Shown: positions 35,264-45,727, numbered from the stretch's first letter. The stretch: DNA of 64,000 nucleotides from Ruegeria arenilitoris (GCF_013035315.1 NZ_WQHP01000007.1:124001-188000); one strand, 5' to 3'. The notes: generated by a model from the letters alone, not told the origin. Numbers and translations are program-made.

Positions 35264-36343
35264 TTATCCGTATACCAATTGGGCTTCAAGATTTTCAATT
35301 AGAACACTTTGCTGACTTTCCAGCGACATCTTGATCGCTTCGATGACCAGAACATTCTTGTAACCGTCTCGGGCCGATACCCTTGGTTGGGTCTCACCCC
35401 TAACCACTTGCAGGAAATGCGCAAACTGACTTTCCAGCGGATCGCTGCGCGTCACCTCCAATTTGTTTTCTTGAAATGGAAGCCACCAAGAAGCTTTTGC
35501 ACCCCCAAGGTAGCTACGTACATTCATGCTCGGGAAGTCGATCGAGCCCATTGTGCCGGCGAAGTGATAACAGCTCTCGTCTGCATAATTCGGATAAGCT
35601 GGGTTTTCTCCGCTCGTCATTTCCCAGCTCTTTGAGCTCGCAGCCGTGTCAGAAAGTAAGAAAGAGCCGATCGCGCCACCCTTGAACGCGAATGTGAGCG
35701 CTACCGTGTCTTCCACATCGAATCCTCGAACTGCGTTGCTAGACAAGGCGAACACAGAGACGATCTCACCACAGAAATGGCGCATCATCCCGATCTCGTG
35801 GATGAGATTGATCAGGACCGGCCCGCCGCCAGGACGAGTGCGCCATTCGCCTTCGAGAAAGTACTCTTCAGGTTTATAAAACAGTGCCGTTCCGCTAACG
35901 CAGACTAGCTGGCCAAAACTAGGCGAGTTCAAGAATTCTTCTACCGGTGCGAGAAGAGAACTGTGCGTCCTGTGATGACCGACAAGCACATGGACACCCT
36001 TCTGCTCGGCGGCCTGATTTAGCTTACGAGCAGACGCGAGATCATCTGTGATCGGCTTCTCAACGAGAACCGGAATGTGCCGATCAATGCAGGCCATCGC
36101 TTGTTCGAAATGCCACGCGTTAGGCGAGCTAACTATTGCGGCATCAATTCCACCGCCTTCAAAAGCTTGATCCAATTCGGATATGAAATCAACTCCGCAG
36201 CTATCTGCGAACGTGCGGTTCTGGCCGCGGTCTGGGGCAACGATGGCAGCGAGACGAGCGCCCGAACTTTGTTGTATGATTTCAGCGTGTTTCCGGCCTA
36301 TTAGTCCGGGGCCTATGAGCAGAACATTCAACTTTTGGCTCAA
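35264..36343 (-). CDS. Gfo/Idh/MocA family oxidoreductase
   Basis: About 359 residues. The N-terminal Rossmann motif is LLIGPGLIGRKHAEII; the EKPITDD motif carries the conserved catalytic-site lysine, and the C-terminal half is the usual GFO_IDH_MocA_C fold (LINLIHEIGMMRHFCG). It oxidises or reduces a sugar or nucleotide sugar with NAD(P). I favour a TTG start at 36343 because AAAGGAG lies 6 nt upstream; the GTG at 36367 lacks a ribosome binding site. It precedes the ATP-grasp gene by 5 bp. Confidence 0.83.
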   Translation of the reverse strand: MSQKLNVLLIGPGLIGRKHAEIIQQSSGARLAAIVAPDRGQNRTFADSCGVDFISELDQAFEGGGIDAAIVSSPNAWHFEQAMACIDRHIPVLVEKPITDDLASARKLNQAAEQKGVHVLVGHHRTHSSLLAPVEEFLNSPSFGQLVCVSGTALFYKPEEYFLEGEWRTRPGGGPVLINLIHEIGMMRHFCGEIVSVFALSSNAVRGFDVEDTVALTFAFKGGAIGSFLLSDTAASSKSWEMTSGENPAYPNYADESCYHFAGTMGSIDFPSMNVRSYLGGAKASWWLPFQENKLEVTRSDPLESQFAHFLQVVRGETQPRVSARDGYKNVLVIEAIKMSLESQQSVLIENLEAQLVYG

Positions 36344-36510
36344 CTTAGACTCCTTTCGAACGTCCACATTAATAAATTCGCTCTACCGGCAGCAGAGCAA
36401 TGTCATAAGCCGGGCCCGTTGTATGGCTTTATGTCTTGTGGGTCAATCGGAACTATGTTTGAGATCTAAATCAGAACGACGCCCGGACGTGACGTCCTAA
36501 GTCAGCATCC

Positions 36511-36912
36511 ATGCAAATCCCGTTGGAGACACAGGCCATTTTGAAACAATGGGTTTCCAAATCTGTGGATTTCGTGAATTGTTTTCTGTTTTTTGATCAA
36601 AAGTTGTGGCTCGAATTCAGCGACCCAATTTGCGAGGTTAGGCCTCTAAGCGAAGAGTAAATTATGGTCATCTTTTCGGCCTTGAGCGCTGGTACTAATT
36701 CGGAGCGAAGCAATTTTGAGAGTCAACTTGCATCAGCAAGGCAAGAAACTGAACTGTTGCTTGTTGAGTTTGGAGCTTTGGAAATAGTGCGAGGTGCCGC
36801 CGCTGAGGCACTAAAAAACGACAGGCGGAAGTTTAACCACGCGAAACGTTACCCATGGAAGTATGTTCGCGATGTTTGGAGATTGCGCTTCAGGAATAAT
36901 GATGACTATTGA
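36511..36912 (+). pseudogene. Orphan coiled-coil/YPWKY tail ORF, probable 3' remnant of a larger gene
   Basis: A frame open from ATG 36511 to a TAA at 36658, then open again from ATG 36664 to 36912 (82 residues). The second part has no catalytic domain. It holds a helical charged stretch (SQLASARQETELLL...) and ends in HAKRYPWKYVRDVWRLRFRNN, the same tail found on the sulfotransferases and FkbM protein nearby. It could be the leftover end of a degraded tail-bearing enzyme or a free-standing tail peptide. No convincing ribosome binding site was seen before ATG 36664. Confidence 0.5.
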
Positions 36913-37491
36913 AATGTGTCGAGCGAGCGGATACGCGGCGAGAGAAGAAAGTTAACAATTGAAAACTGCTTTTTACTAAATCTTAATCAAAACCAAATTG
37001 ATTTAAAACTCCTAGGCTTTTTCGTAATTTGAACGGGCGTTCCTCAGCTTGCCGCAAACCTACTTCATTAGTAAACATCGACATTTAGCGCTTTGGCTTT
37101 GACTTCGGACATAACGTAATAGCGCACGATGATGGTGGGAGTATTTCACTGGATTGGGATTGAGCCACTTGGGGTAACCTTGAAGCAATAAAGGCGATCC
37201 CTTTCAATAACAGTCAACTAAAAACAGGTACTCGGTATTTTGTAGAGTGCTGCTCGTGGCCGTGTCCATTCTAGGTCGGCGGATTTTGATTGTAGCGCCG
37301 TTGATCACTGCGATCCGCTTCCTAACTGGGAAAGCCAGATTAATGGCTCTAATACGAAGACCATTGACAGCAGGACTCTCCCTCGGAGGGCTTCTGTCAT
37401 AAAAGCTTGAGGAAATTCTCAGCAGCGAGTAGCACTCAAGCACCACTCGGGCGTTCTTGACCCACAAAAACAATAAACTGAGGGAGTGAAA
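36913..37491. other. AT-rich gene-poor stretch before the FkbM gene
   Basis: About 580 bp, strongly AT-rich around 36,950-37,030. A minus-strand ORF (37204-37473) and short plus-strand frames lack features I recognise. Likely degraded DNA plus the promoter of the FkbM gene. No specific element supported. Confidence 0.35.
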
Positions 37492-38585
37492 GTGCCAAAA
37501 AAGAACAGAATAATAACTCGTTACGGTGAATTTTTGGTGCCGGACGTTTCAGACGCCGTCGTTCAGTCTTTGATGTACTACGGAGAGTGGGCGCAAGATG
37601 AGATTAATATCATGACATCGTTCGTACGATCTGGCGAAACGGTCTATGACATTGGGGCATTCGTAGGGACACATGCTTTAGCTTTTTCTGAGGCGGTAGG
37701 ACGGGACGGGCAAGTGTTCAGTTTGAAGCTTCTAGCGACACGTTCCAGTATCTCAGTGAAAACATAAAAAACGATTTTTCTGGGAACATCGTTGCGATCA
37801 ACAAAGCCGTCGCGGATAAAGGTGGGACCGCGAGTTTGGCTGCAGTGAACTCAGAATTGCCCGGTACTAACTCGCTGATTTCGGACAGTGGCGGAAACGC
37901 GGAAACAGTTGCTTTGGTCACACTCGATGCTATCGAGCTTCCAAGACCAGCCGTCATTAAGATTGATGTCGAAGGCGCCGAAATAAAAGTGCTGAAAGGC
38001 GCAGCGAAATTGATTTCTGAAAGCCGCCCCATAATTTTCTGCGAAGTCAACTGCCTGGCAGGATATGTAGACCTGATTAGATTTTGCCGCGGTGCAAATT
38101 ACCGTAGTTACGGGTCGATATCGCAGGCATTTAACAGAAACAACTTCAAAGGAGAGGCCAATAACATTTTTGGTGACGCTGCCGAGTGCATGCTTGTTTT
38201 GGTGCCGATGGAAAAGCGTGAACAACATGATGGAATTCTCAGAACATTGACAGAAATTGAGTCTGAGGATGATCTCGCGTTGCTTTTGTTACGCAAGCCG
38301 CAATATCTTTCGGATGTACTGGCAAACTCGCCAGCTGCGGCTAGTTGGATGACACCCGCCGTTTGTTTCGATGATGAATTTGAACAGGCGACAGAAATAA
38401 TTAATCTCTCAAGTGCCGAAAAAGAAAAAGTTCAGCAGGAAAATCGCGATCTACGCTCAGAACTGTCAAGGATGAACGCACAACTGGATCAGGCGAATAT
38501 TGATAGAGATCACGCACGGCGATATCCATGGAAATACCTGAAGGTCGCTTACCGGCTGCGTAGGGAAAAAAGAAAGTCAAGCTGA
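37492..38585 (+). pseudogene. FkbM-type methyltransferase with frameshift and C-terminal YPWKY tail
   Basis: The 5' part ends prematurely at about 37767, but the neighbouring frame continues the same protein: VFSFEASSDTFQYL after the break at a TTT run near 37722-37724. One lost T restores a single ~365-residue product. The SAM motif is VYDIGAFVGTHAL, and VIKIDVEGAEIKVLKGA with FCEVN is the diagnostic FkbM region. After a charged helix (QQENRDLRSELSRMN) it ends in RDHARRYPWKYLKVAYRLRRE. GTG 37492 has GAGGGAG 5 nt upstream. FkbM enzymes O-methylate sugars. Either a pseudogene or a homopolymer sequencing error. Confidence 0.8.
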
Positions 38586-38702
38586 CAACCCTGTTCGGTG
38601 ATTTCCTCAAAAACGCCCGCAATATCACAGTTGCAGGCGATCGTTAATTTGACCGTTTCAGATTTTGTCTGGAACATATTTGGTTGCTGTTACAATAGTG
38701 TC

Positions 38703-41700
38703 CTAGTTCAATCGAATATAACCGACGGTTTCAAGAAAACGCTTAGCGAACTGCGTATCGTTCAATTCCGCTTCGTAGACTTTGCGAGCAGCGCGCCCCA
38801 TTTCCAAAAGTCTATCTTGGTTCTCGTAGGCCTCAATCATCTTTCTTGCCAGATCCGCGTCATCTTGCGACCTAAAAGAAAGCGAAGCTGCGCTCCCGAA
38901 TATCGCACCGACACCGACTTTATCACTTAAGATCAACGGCTTAACCAGTTGTGCGGCTTCGACTGCAACAAGTGAAAAGGAGTCGTCTCGCGAGCATGAA
39001 ACAAGAACGTCACATCGTGCTATCAAAGAAAGCGCTTCCTCATGTGAAAGGTCTCCTAAGTATGAAACTTCTGGGTGTTCTTTCATCATACTACTGATGC
39101 TCGCCCAGAATTCTTCGTTTCCTGGCGAAAGCTTGCCCGCAATTTCAAACCGACAGTTTTTTCGTATTTCTGGATTCAGCTTCTCAATTGCCCTCAGAAA
39201 AACATCCTGACCCTTTCGTGGTTCGATGGTTCCCAACAACAAGAATACAAGTTTTTCAGAACCTGCCTTCGTAGCGTGCTTTTCGTGCTCGCCAAGTGCG
39301 TCGGGCAGGCCGTTGTACAAAACCTGGCTTGAGGTGCCTTTTGGAAGAAACGTTTGAGCATATTCGCTCACACAAACGATGGTTACTCGCTCTCCAAAAG
39401 AAACGGACATATCAGCGAGGGCTTCCTCCAATAGTTGGCTCTCGTGCAGCCACCAAACTGTCTGAAGGATCGGAATCTGAGAAAGCTGTTCAACGACAGG
39501 TCGCATCACTACCGTATTGACCACCGCGAGGTCGAAGTTTTTTGCGAAGTTTTCAAACAAAAAGTGATTGGCTGCTATCGATGCGTCGATGATTACGACG
39601 ATGCCTTCCTTTTCAAACGCGGTTCTAAGTGGTCCGTCTGTAGGAGCTACAACAACCGGGAAACCGCCCGCCACTTTTACAGCTCTCGCGGCTTGCAGGA
39701 GCATATAGGGTGCGCCCGTGTTGGTTAGTTCATGTGAAACAAATAGGACATCTTTTCCAGAGTATTTCACAGAGGGTTCAGTGTGGTTTGCGTGAATCCG
39801 GAAATCGAATAAAAAGTCGGGATAAAGGGCGTTTTTCATTGTATCGGTAAAATATGGATCGGACGACACGTACTTTCCCCAGCGTTTTAGGCAAAAAATG
39901 TCGGCTTTGTACTTCGTTGATTTTGCCCCCCAAGAGTGATTACCGACATGAGTGAGCAATGAATAAGGCGTGTATACGCAACGCAACCCTTTTTCCTGAA
40001 TCTTGTAGCTCAAATCGAGGTCGGAGTGACCGTCAGGTGTATTTTTCGGATCAAATCCCCCGACTTCAAGGAACAAAGTCCGGCGTATTGCAAAACAGGC
40101 ACCCGAAAGTACCGAGACATTACGAACCAATCGGTTGTAGGCCGGGAACATTGCATTGCTGTCGTGCGGTAAGTTGTGACAGGCCGTTCCCGCCATTCCC
40201 GGAGTACCTGAAATCATGCCAGCATATTGGATTGTGCCATTTTCATATAGCAGCTGAGGTGAAACCCCACCAACGCCGGGAACCCAGAAATACTCGATCA
40301 AACGCTCGATCCAGTCCCGACTAATGGGAAACACATCGTCATTGTAGAACACAACAATCTCGCCTTGCGCGTTGCGAGCACCTTCGTTGCATTTATCCGA
40401 GAAATTGTAAGGTTTATCGTAGCGTATGAACCTTGCGACCGGCCAAAGCTTGTACTCTTCCTCTAAAGTCGAAGCGACCTTGCTGTTGCAAACAACGCAG
40501 ATTTCATAGTTTTCATAATCAGTGCCCTTCTTCAGGGCATCAAGCGCCAAGCGCAAGTTGCTGGCTGAATCCGAAGGGATTACGATCGAAACCCTTGACC
40601 CTTCCTCGGGAATTGCAACGCGGACCTGATTGGCATGTGCGAGAGGTTCAACATCACCCTGTATACCACGACGTTCCAGCGCGGCTTTTAGTGCAGCAAC
40701 ATTGCTGGTTCTCGCGTAGTCCTTGCCACCAGAAGCCGCTGATCCGCTTATTGCTCGCCAAAGATATAGAACGCGGTCAACGTGAACAATTTTTCGAGCA
40801 ACTTCTGACATTCGCAATGCAAGATCGTAATCCTGCGAAAAATCAAACTCGCTGCGAAACCCGCCAACCTTGCGTATCAAGGTGCTGCGGTACATAGTGA
40901 AATGGCCAGTAAGCATCGAATTGAACATAATCTCGGGCGACCAGCTTGGCTTGAAAATAAAGTCAAAAAAACGCAGCCCAGTTTTGTCATCAACTTTGCA
41001 CTCGTCGCTATATAGAAAATCTGTGTCCTCATCAGAGTTAAGGGCTTCAACCATCCAAAGAAGTGCGTCTGGCGTAAGTTCATCATCATGGTCCAGCAAC
41101 GCGCAGAACTCGCCTTCCGCCATGTCAAGAGCTCGGTTAGACGCCCCCGATATCCCGCTATTATTGTCCATAACATCAAACCGAATGCGCGAGTCTATAG
41201 CTGCATAGGATTCAATTAAAACGCGTTGTTCGTTGGTGGGGGAGCAATCATCTACAATACACAACTCCCAATTCTCATAGTATTGGTCTTGCACAGATTT
41301 GATCGCTCGGTGTAGCCATTTCTCAGGTGTCTTGTATACAGGTAAGATGATTGAAATTAAGGGCTTTTGGGGGAGCTCCGATATTAATTTCACTGCAGAC
41401 TTACCGTCAAGTTCAGCTTGCTGTCTCTCAAAAATCTGGCGTCCGATTTCATCACGATCAGCTATTGGAGCGGCGTCGGCCAATAGACGTTGTAATTCAA
41501 CTACAGGGTTGACTTGAAGGTAGTAGTTTGGGTTTCGTTTCGCAAAAGAAAACACGTCCTGGCGAAGTTCACCATTCTTCTTAAAAAAAGCGCGACGAAA
41601 TTGAGGGCGTATTTCATTTTTGGAGCGGGGCATAGTTATCGCCCGGAACCAGCCGCGTGGTTTTCCATTGCGATGGAACGCGAGTCGTCGAAGGGAACTT

Positions 41701-43115
41701 TGTGGATGAGTCACATCCTCCCTAGGCGTGAGACGTTCATTGTATTTTGACTGATCACCAACAAACAAAGCATCATCAATTTGGTCAGGGTTACGTTTTT
41801 TGGCACTGTTCGAGAAACGAGCCCGAGTTCTTTCCGAAAAGAACTTCGAGTTTTGAGCTCTATTCAGCAGCTTGAAGGTAAGGTGTCGATTTAATTGCTT
41901 AAAGGGGCGCCGTTGCGCCGCCAATAAAGCGGAAGATAAATTTGTCGCTGTTTGCTGTGCAGCTTGAAGGTCTACGGTGCGTGCGTCTAGAAATTTCTGC
42001 ATTGATTCCAGTTCGACTACCTGTTTTTCGATAACAGACTTCTGGGCAAAATCCTGTTGGCGTAGGGTGTTGATAATCGATTGCATATCGCTCGCCTGAT
42101 CGTGCGCGCTTTTGAGCAGCTGAACAAGCTCGTCGTTTTTTGCGGCTCTAACTTCGCCGCGCACAGAATTGGGTCCAAAGGGACTTTCGGAGGTGCGGGG
42201 CCCAACAAATTTCATACCATTAATGTCCGGGTTGATATTTGGCTCCACCACTGCTTCGGTGCCAGCGACGATCCGCTGCCCAATCATGTTTTCGCCCTCA
42301 GCGCCTTTTCTTACCATGCAGATCGAGTTAATAAACCGCACTTCTGAAATTCTATCCAGCGTGGGGATGTCAAAGTCGGCGCCATAAGTATCGGCGAAAT
42401 AATCCAATATTCTACCGGGATTTATATCCGCCCCCCAGTGCTCGCGATTCACGAAGTCCGCGAGTCGTTTGAAGAAGCTTACTGACGAAAACGGTGCTTC
42501 GATGCCACCTTGAAAGTCATCCCAATAGCTGCAATGTAAATCCTCCGCGATGAAAAGACCTCCATCAGACATCATTGGGAAATACAAAGCAAAGCTTCGA
42601 ATGATGTCCTTGGAAACATGCGAACCATCGTCGATAATGATATCGAAGTTATCACTGATGTCTTTGATTTTTTTATGTGTCTCGGTTGAGTTTGCGTCGC
42701 CTATCACTACTGAAATCCGACTATCATTGAACGACAGTTTTTCAGCGGTTTGTTCTATTTCACATCCCACAATGCATTCTGCGTTTGGGAAGAATTCGGC
42801 CCATACTTCTAAAGATCCGCCATTCTGGATGCCAATTTCGAGAATCCGGACCGGCTTTTCTTTGAATGGATGAAAGACTAGTTCATAAAAGTCCAAATAT
42901 GACTTCCACTTATCACTAACTTTACCCGCATGTTGAGCATACAGGTCAATAAGCCCATATTCTTTCGTGTGATCCATCAAGTCTTGGCCTTTAAGTGTGA
43001 TGTTTTCTTCGTTTCGCCCAACGCGTGTTCGCGCAGTCATTTCAACTTCGACAAGGTTAGCCAAGAAAAATCTTGGATACCATGCTCTGAAGGTACGTAG
43101 GTGCAGTTCAGTCAA
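38703..43115 (-). CDS. Giant fused enzyme: methyltransferase - coiled coil - GT2 - GT2 - GT4
   Basis: A 1470-residue protein. Residues ~85-270 are a SAM methyltransferase-like domain (ILEIGIQNGGSLEVW, FDIIIDDGSHVSKD), of the type linked to CmcI. A helical region (~320-400) ends in a basic QRRPFKQLNRHLTFKLL segment. A GT2 domain spans ~586-800 (LISIILPVYKTPEKW, LLDHDDELTPDAL) and a second ~841-1070 (RVSIVIPSDS, VVFYNDDVFPI, GGFDP). A GT4 domain spans ~1120-1470 (VLFVSHELTNTGAPY, LGTIEPRKGQDV, E-rich end). It could add two or three sugars and methylate the chain. The first codons are uncertain: TTG 43115 is the longest, ATG 43040 and ATG 42977 are alternatives. Confidence 0.85.
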   Translation of the reverse strand: MTELHLRTFRAWYPRFFLANLVEVEMTARTRVGRNEENITLKGQDLMDHTKEYGLIDLYAQHAGKVSDKWKSYLDFYELVFHPFKEKPVRILEIGIQNGGSLEVWAEFFPNAECIVGCEIEQTAEKLSFNDSRISVVIGDANSTETHKKIKDISDNFDIIIDDGSHVSKDIIRSFALYFPMMSDGGLFIAEDLHCSYWDDFQGGIEAPFSSVSFFKRLADFVNREHWGADINPGRILDYFADTYGADFDIPTLDRISEVRFINSICMVRKGAEGENMIGQRIVAGTEAVVEPNINPDINGMKFVGPRTSESPFGPNSVRGEVRAAKNDELVQLLKSAHDQASDMQSIINTLRQQDFAQKSVIEKQVVELESMQKFLDARTVDLQAAQQTATNLSSALLAAQRRPFKQLNRHLTFKLLNRAQNSKFFSERTRARFSNSAKKRNPDQIDDALFVGDQSKYNERLTPREDVTHPQSSLRRLAFHRNGKPRGWFRAITMPRSKNEIRPQFRRAFFKKNGELRQDVFSFAKRNPNYYLQVNPVVELQRLLADAAPIADRDEIGRQIFERQQAELDGKSAVKLISELPQKPLISIILPVYKTPEKWLHRAIKSVQDQYYENWELCIVDDCSPTNEQRVLIESYAAIDSRIRFDVMDNNSGISGASNRALDMAEGEFCALLDHDDELTPDALLWMVEALNSDEDTDFLYSDECKVDDKTGLRFFDFIFKPSWSPEIMFNSMLTGHFTMYRSTLIRKVGGFRSEFDFSQDYDLALRMSEVARKIVHVDRVLYLWRAISGSAASGGKDYARTSNVAALKAALERRGIQGDVEPLAHANQVRVAIPEEGSRVSIVIPSDSASNLRLALDALKKGTDYENYEICVVCNSKVASTLEEEYKLWPVARFIRYDKPYNFSDKCNEGARNAQGEIVVFYNDDVFPISRDWIERLIEYFWVPGVGGVSPQLLYENGTIQYAGMISGTPGMAGTACHNLPHDSNAMFPAYNRLVRNVSVLSGACFAIRRTLFLEVGGFDPKNTPDGHSDLDLSYKIQEKGLRCVYTPYSLLTHVGNHSWGAKSTKYKADIFCLKRWGKYVSSDPYFTDTMKNALYPDFLFDFRIHANHTEPSVKYSGKDVLFVSHELTNTGAPYMLLQAARAVKVAGGFPVVVAPTDGPLRTAFEKEGIVVIIDASIAANHFLFENFAKNFDLAVVNTVVMRPVVEQLSQIPILQTVWWLHESQLLEEALADMSVSFGERVTIVCVSEYAQTFLPKGTSSQVLYNGLPDALGEHEKHATKAGSEKLVFLLLGTIEPRKGQDVFLRAIEKLNPEIRKNCRFEIAGKLSPGNEEFWASISSMMKEHPEVSYLGDLSHEEALSLIARCDVLVSCSRDDSFSLVAVEAAQLVKPLILSDKVGVGAIFGSAASLSFRSQDDADLARKMIEAYENQDRLLEMGRAARKVYEAELNDTQFAKRFLETVGYIRLN

Positions 43116-43351
43116 CCCATGGAATTGGGGTTAGCTTGGTTTTTTGACCTATCATCCTAATTTTCTAGTCCCCAAATTCAGGTTCCGGTCTGTTAGGTCG
43201 AGAACAATCCCGAGTTCGCTTTTTTGATGCTATACAGATAGACGAGTTGTGGTCTCCGACTTTTGGCAAGAAGAACAGCTAAACCCAAAGTCCAAACTAT
43301 GACGAAGGCTGATGTACTTCTTGCGGGCTGCGTTGCAAACAAAACGTAGTA

Positions 43352-45136
43352 TCACTCCAGTGTTTCGGCCTGTTTCCCCCGTTTCTTGAATTGTTGATCG
43401 AAGAGATTGCGAAAATGCCCGTCAGCTTTCATAAGCGCATCCAAATCTCCCTCTTCCACGATGGTTCCGTCTTGCACGACCATTATTTTGTCGGCTTCGA
43501 GTACGGTGGATAGACGGTGAGCAATAACTATAACTGTCATTCTTTGAGTGAGCCTGTCTAACGCTTCTTTAACGAGCGCTTCCGACTCCGCATCAAGAGC
43601 GCTGGTCGCTTCGTCGAGCAGCAGTATCTCAGCGTTGCGCAGGATGGCGCGAGCGATAGCAATGCGTTGCTTTTGACCGCCAGAAAGGAAAGTTCCGTTC
43701 TCACCAACGTGCGTATCGTATCCGTTGGGCAGTTCGCAAATGAAGTCGTGGGCGTAAGCCGCACGCGCGGCTGCAGTGATTTCTTCATCAGTTGCTTCGG
43801 GTGCCACACACCTCAAGTTCTCTTTTACTGAAGCCGAAAAAAGGAAGGTGTCCTGACCAACATAGGAGATTTTTTGCCTCAGTGACGAGTAACTGACTTT
43901 ACTGACATCTTGCCCGTCAATCTCAACATAGCCTTCATCCGGATCATAAAACCGCATAATCAGTCCAAAAATCGTCGATTTTCCTCCACCGGATTGGCCA
44001 ACTAAAGCGGTAGTTTTTTGGGCTTCGAAGGTCAAATTCATATTTTCAATTACTGGAAGGGACCCGTGATAACCAAAAGTTACGTTGCGCAAGTCTATTC
44101 TGCCGGGACCTTCAATTAAGTCGCGGGCTTCAGGGCTTTCTTGCATCGTATCCTCTTGATCAAGAATCCCGAACAGTAGGCCTACGCCGACCATGGCGGT
44201 CTCAATTTGGACGCGCATTCTGGACAAACGTTTGGCTGGTTCGTAGGCCATCAGCAACGCCGTGATAAAAGACATTAGTTGGCCAGCGGTAGGTTGTTCA
44301 GTACCAGCAATCCCGAGAGTACTGACAACTAGAACGCCAGCGACGGCTAGTCCTGCGAGAAACTCCATCAAAGGGCTGGCAATAGACTGAAGCTTTGCAA
44401 TGTCGTTTGAGCGCTCTTCAACCTTTCGGATCGCTGTTTCCATTCGGGTAATCATTCGGTCTTCCAGCGAAAATACCTTGATTACCTTGATGCCAGCAGA
44501 TGTCTCCTGAAGCACTCGAATGATCTCGGCCAGTGACTTGAACTCGGCTTGCATTATAGCCCGTACGCTCTTCAGTAATTGCCGGACCCCATACAATGCC
44601 ACTGGACCGACCACGAAAAACATTACTGAGAGGACTGGTTGTTGATAAACCATTACGATCACTAGGCCGACAAGAGTTAAAGCATCGCGAACGTACCCTG
44701 TGACCAGGACGTCAATAAGTGAGCGCGCTGCTTGAGCTCCATTGGTAGTTTGCATAAGCAAATCTGCGGATTCGTTCGTTGCAAAAAACGAAACACCATG
44801 CCTTAAGAGTTTGCGATAGACTCGCTCTTGTTGGATGGCCACGATTCGGTTGCCTGCACGTGCTAGGTATATTGCTTGGATGTAAGAGGCTATGGCTTTG
44901 GTCAAAAATAGTAATACGACACCGAGAGCGATCACAACAGCCCAGTCACGCATTTCGGGGCTGGTCATTGCGTCGACAATGTACTCCATCATGTAAGCGG
45001 AGCCAGCAGTGGTGGCCGCGACAGCAACCATTGCAACAATGGCGATCGCGTAAAGACCCCCCTGAGCAAAAAAACTATCTGCTACAAGACGGCCCATGTA
45101 GCCAGATCGCCATTTGTTCCAGGCGCGCTTAATCAT
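43352..45136 (-). CDS. MsbA-like ABC exporter (fused membrane and ATPase domains)
   Basis: A 594-residue half-transporter. About six membrane helices lie in residues 25-310, then an ATPase with Walker A (GQSGGGKST, near 382), signature LSGGQKQR (near 487) and Walker B (ILLLDEATSALD). Half-transporters of this MsbA/PglK type flip lipid-linked glycans or lipids across the inner membrane. GGAGA precedes the ATG. Its place among glycosyltransferase genes suggests export of the glycan made here; no Wzx, Wzy or Wzm/Wzt gene is visible in the window. Confidence 0.87.
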   Translation of the reverse strand: MIKRAWNKWRSGYMGRLVADSFFAQGGLYAIAIVAMVAVAATTAGSAYMMEYIVDAMTSPEMRDWAVVIALGVVLLFLTKAIASYIQAIYLARAGNRIVAIQQERVYRKLLRHGVSFFATNESADLLMQTTNGAQAARSLIDVLVTGYVRDALTLVGLVIVMVYQQPVLSVMFFVVGPVALYGVRQLLKSVRAIMQAEFKSLAEIIRVLQETSAGIKVIKVFSLEDRMITRMETAIRKVEERSNDIAKLQSIASPLMEFLAGLAVAGVLVVSTLGIAGTEQPTAGQLMSFITALLMAYEPAKRLSRMRVQIETAMVGVGLLFGILDQEDTMQESPEARDLIEGPGRIDLRNVTFGYHGSLPVIENMNLTFEAQKTTALVGQSGGGKSTIFGLIMRFYDPDEGYVEIDGQDVSKVSYSSLRQKISYVGQDTFLFSASVKENLRCVAPEATDEEITAAARAAYAHDFICELPNGYDTHVGENGTFLSGGQKQRIAIARAILRNAEILLLDEATSALDAESEALVKEALDRLTQRMTVIVIAHRLSTVLEADKIMVVQDGTIVEEGDLDALMKADGHFRNLFDQQFKKRGKQAETLE

Positions 45137-45727
45137 TGCATTCTCCAGATTGTCAAATCTTGCGCTCGCTCAGTTAACCTAAACTCGTTTTAGTCTAAAG
45201 GGCAGATCAATTGACGCGACAGAGTTACCCATTTTATTGGCTATGCGGAGCGTCAGGCAAATAATCACAGTGTCCGTACGGTACAAGTCCCCGGTGTGAA
45301 AGCACTTGCAGAGTTGAGTTTCTGATAAGTGGAACGCTTCACTTAAGACTGTGGACCAAGGTGGGTGCGCTATACATTTCAACACTTAAGAATACTCGTG
45401 TTGTAAGGTCGTTGAGCGTTTTGGGGGCAACAGTGCGCTCAATTGCGTGAAAAGCAGGCACACTGGTGGGGCCGGTAGTTTGCCATGCCTGTTGCATCAA
45501 TTGATTTTCTTCATGGTTTCATTGTGATATGTGTATGTTACGCATAGTGTGAAGTCCCAGCTTTTCCGAAGGTTGACTTTAGTTTGCTAGTTTTTGGTCG
45601 TTTCCCAGCGGATTTCTGCCTTTAGGACGGCAACGCGGATGACGGAAAATAGGATTGATCATTTTTGCTTGTGCTCGGGGCGCGCGGCCCATAGGAACGC
45701 AATGAAAAGATTTATGGTTAAAGTGCA
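45137..45727. other. Gene-poor stretch between the ABC exporter and GT25 genes
   Basis: About 590 bp between divergent genes. The minus-strand frame 45179-45385 has a short stretch (FHTGDLYRTDTVIICLTLRI) reminiscent of the Wzt C-terminal sandwich fold, but it is too short and degraded to call. AT-rich sequence around 45,480-45,600 may hold promoters. Nothing firmer. Confidence 0.35.

Noticed and set aside
45179-45385. Possible Wzt C-terminal fragment on the minus strand
   Set aside because: Only ~20 residues are suggestive, with no ATPase part nearby; too weak to annotate.
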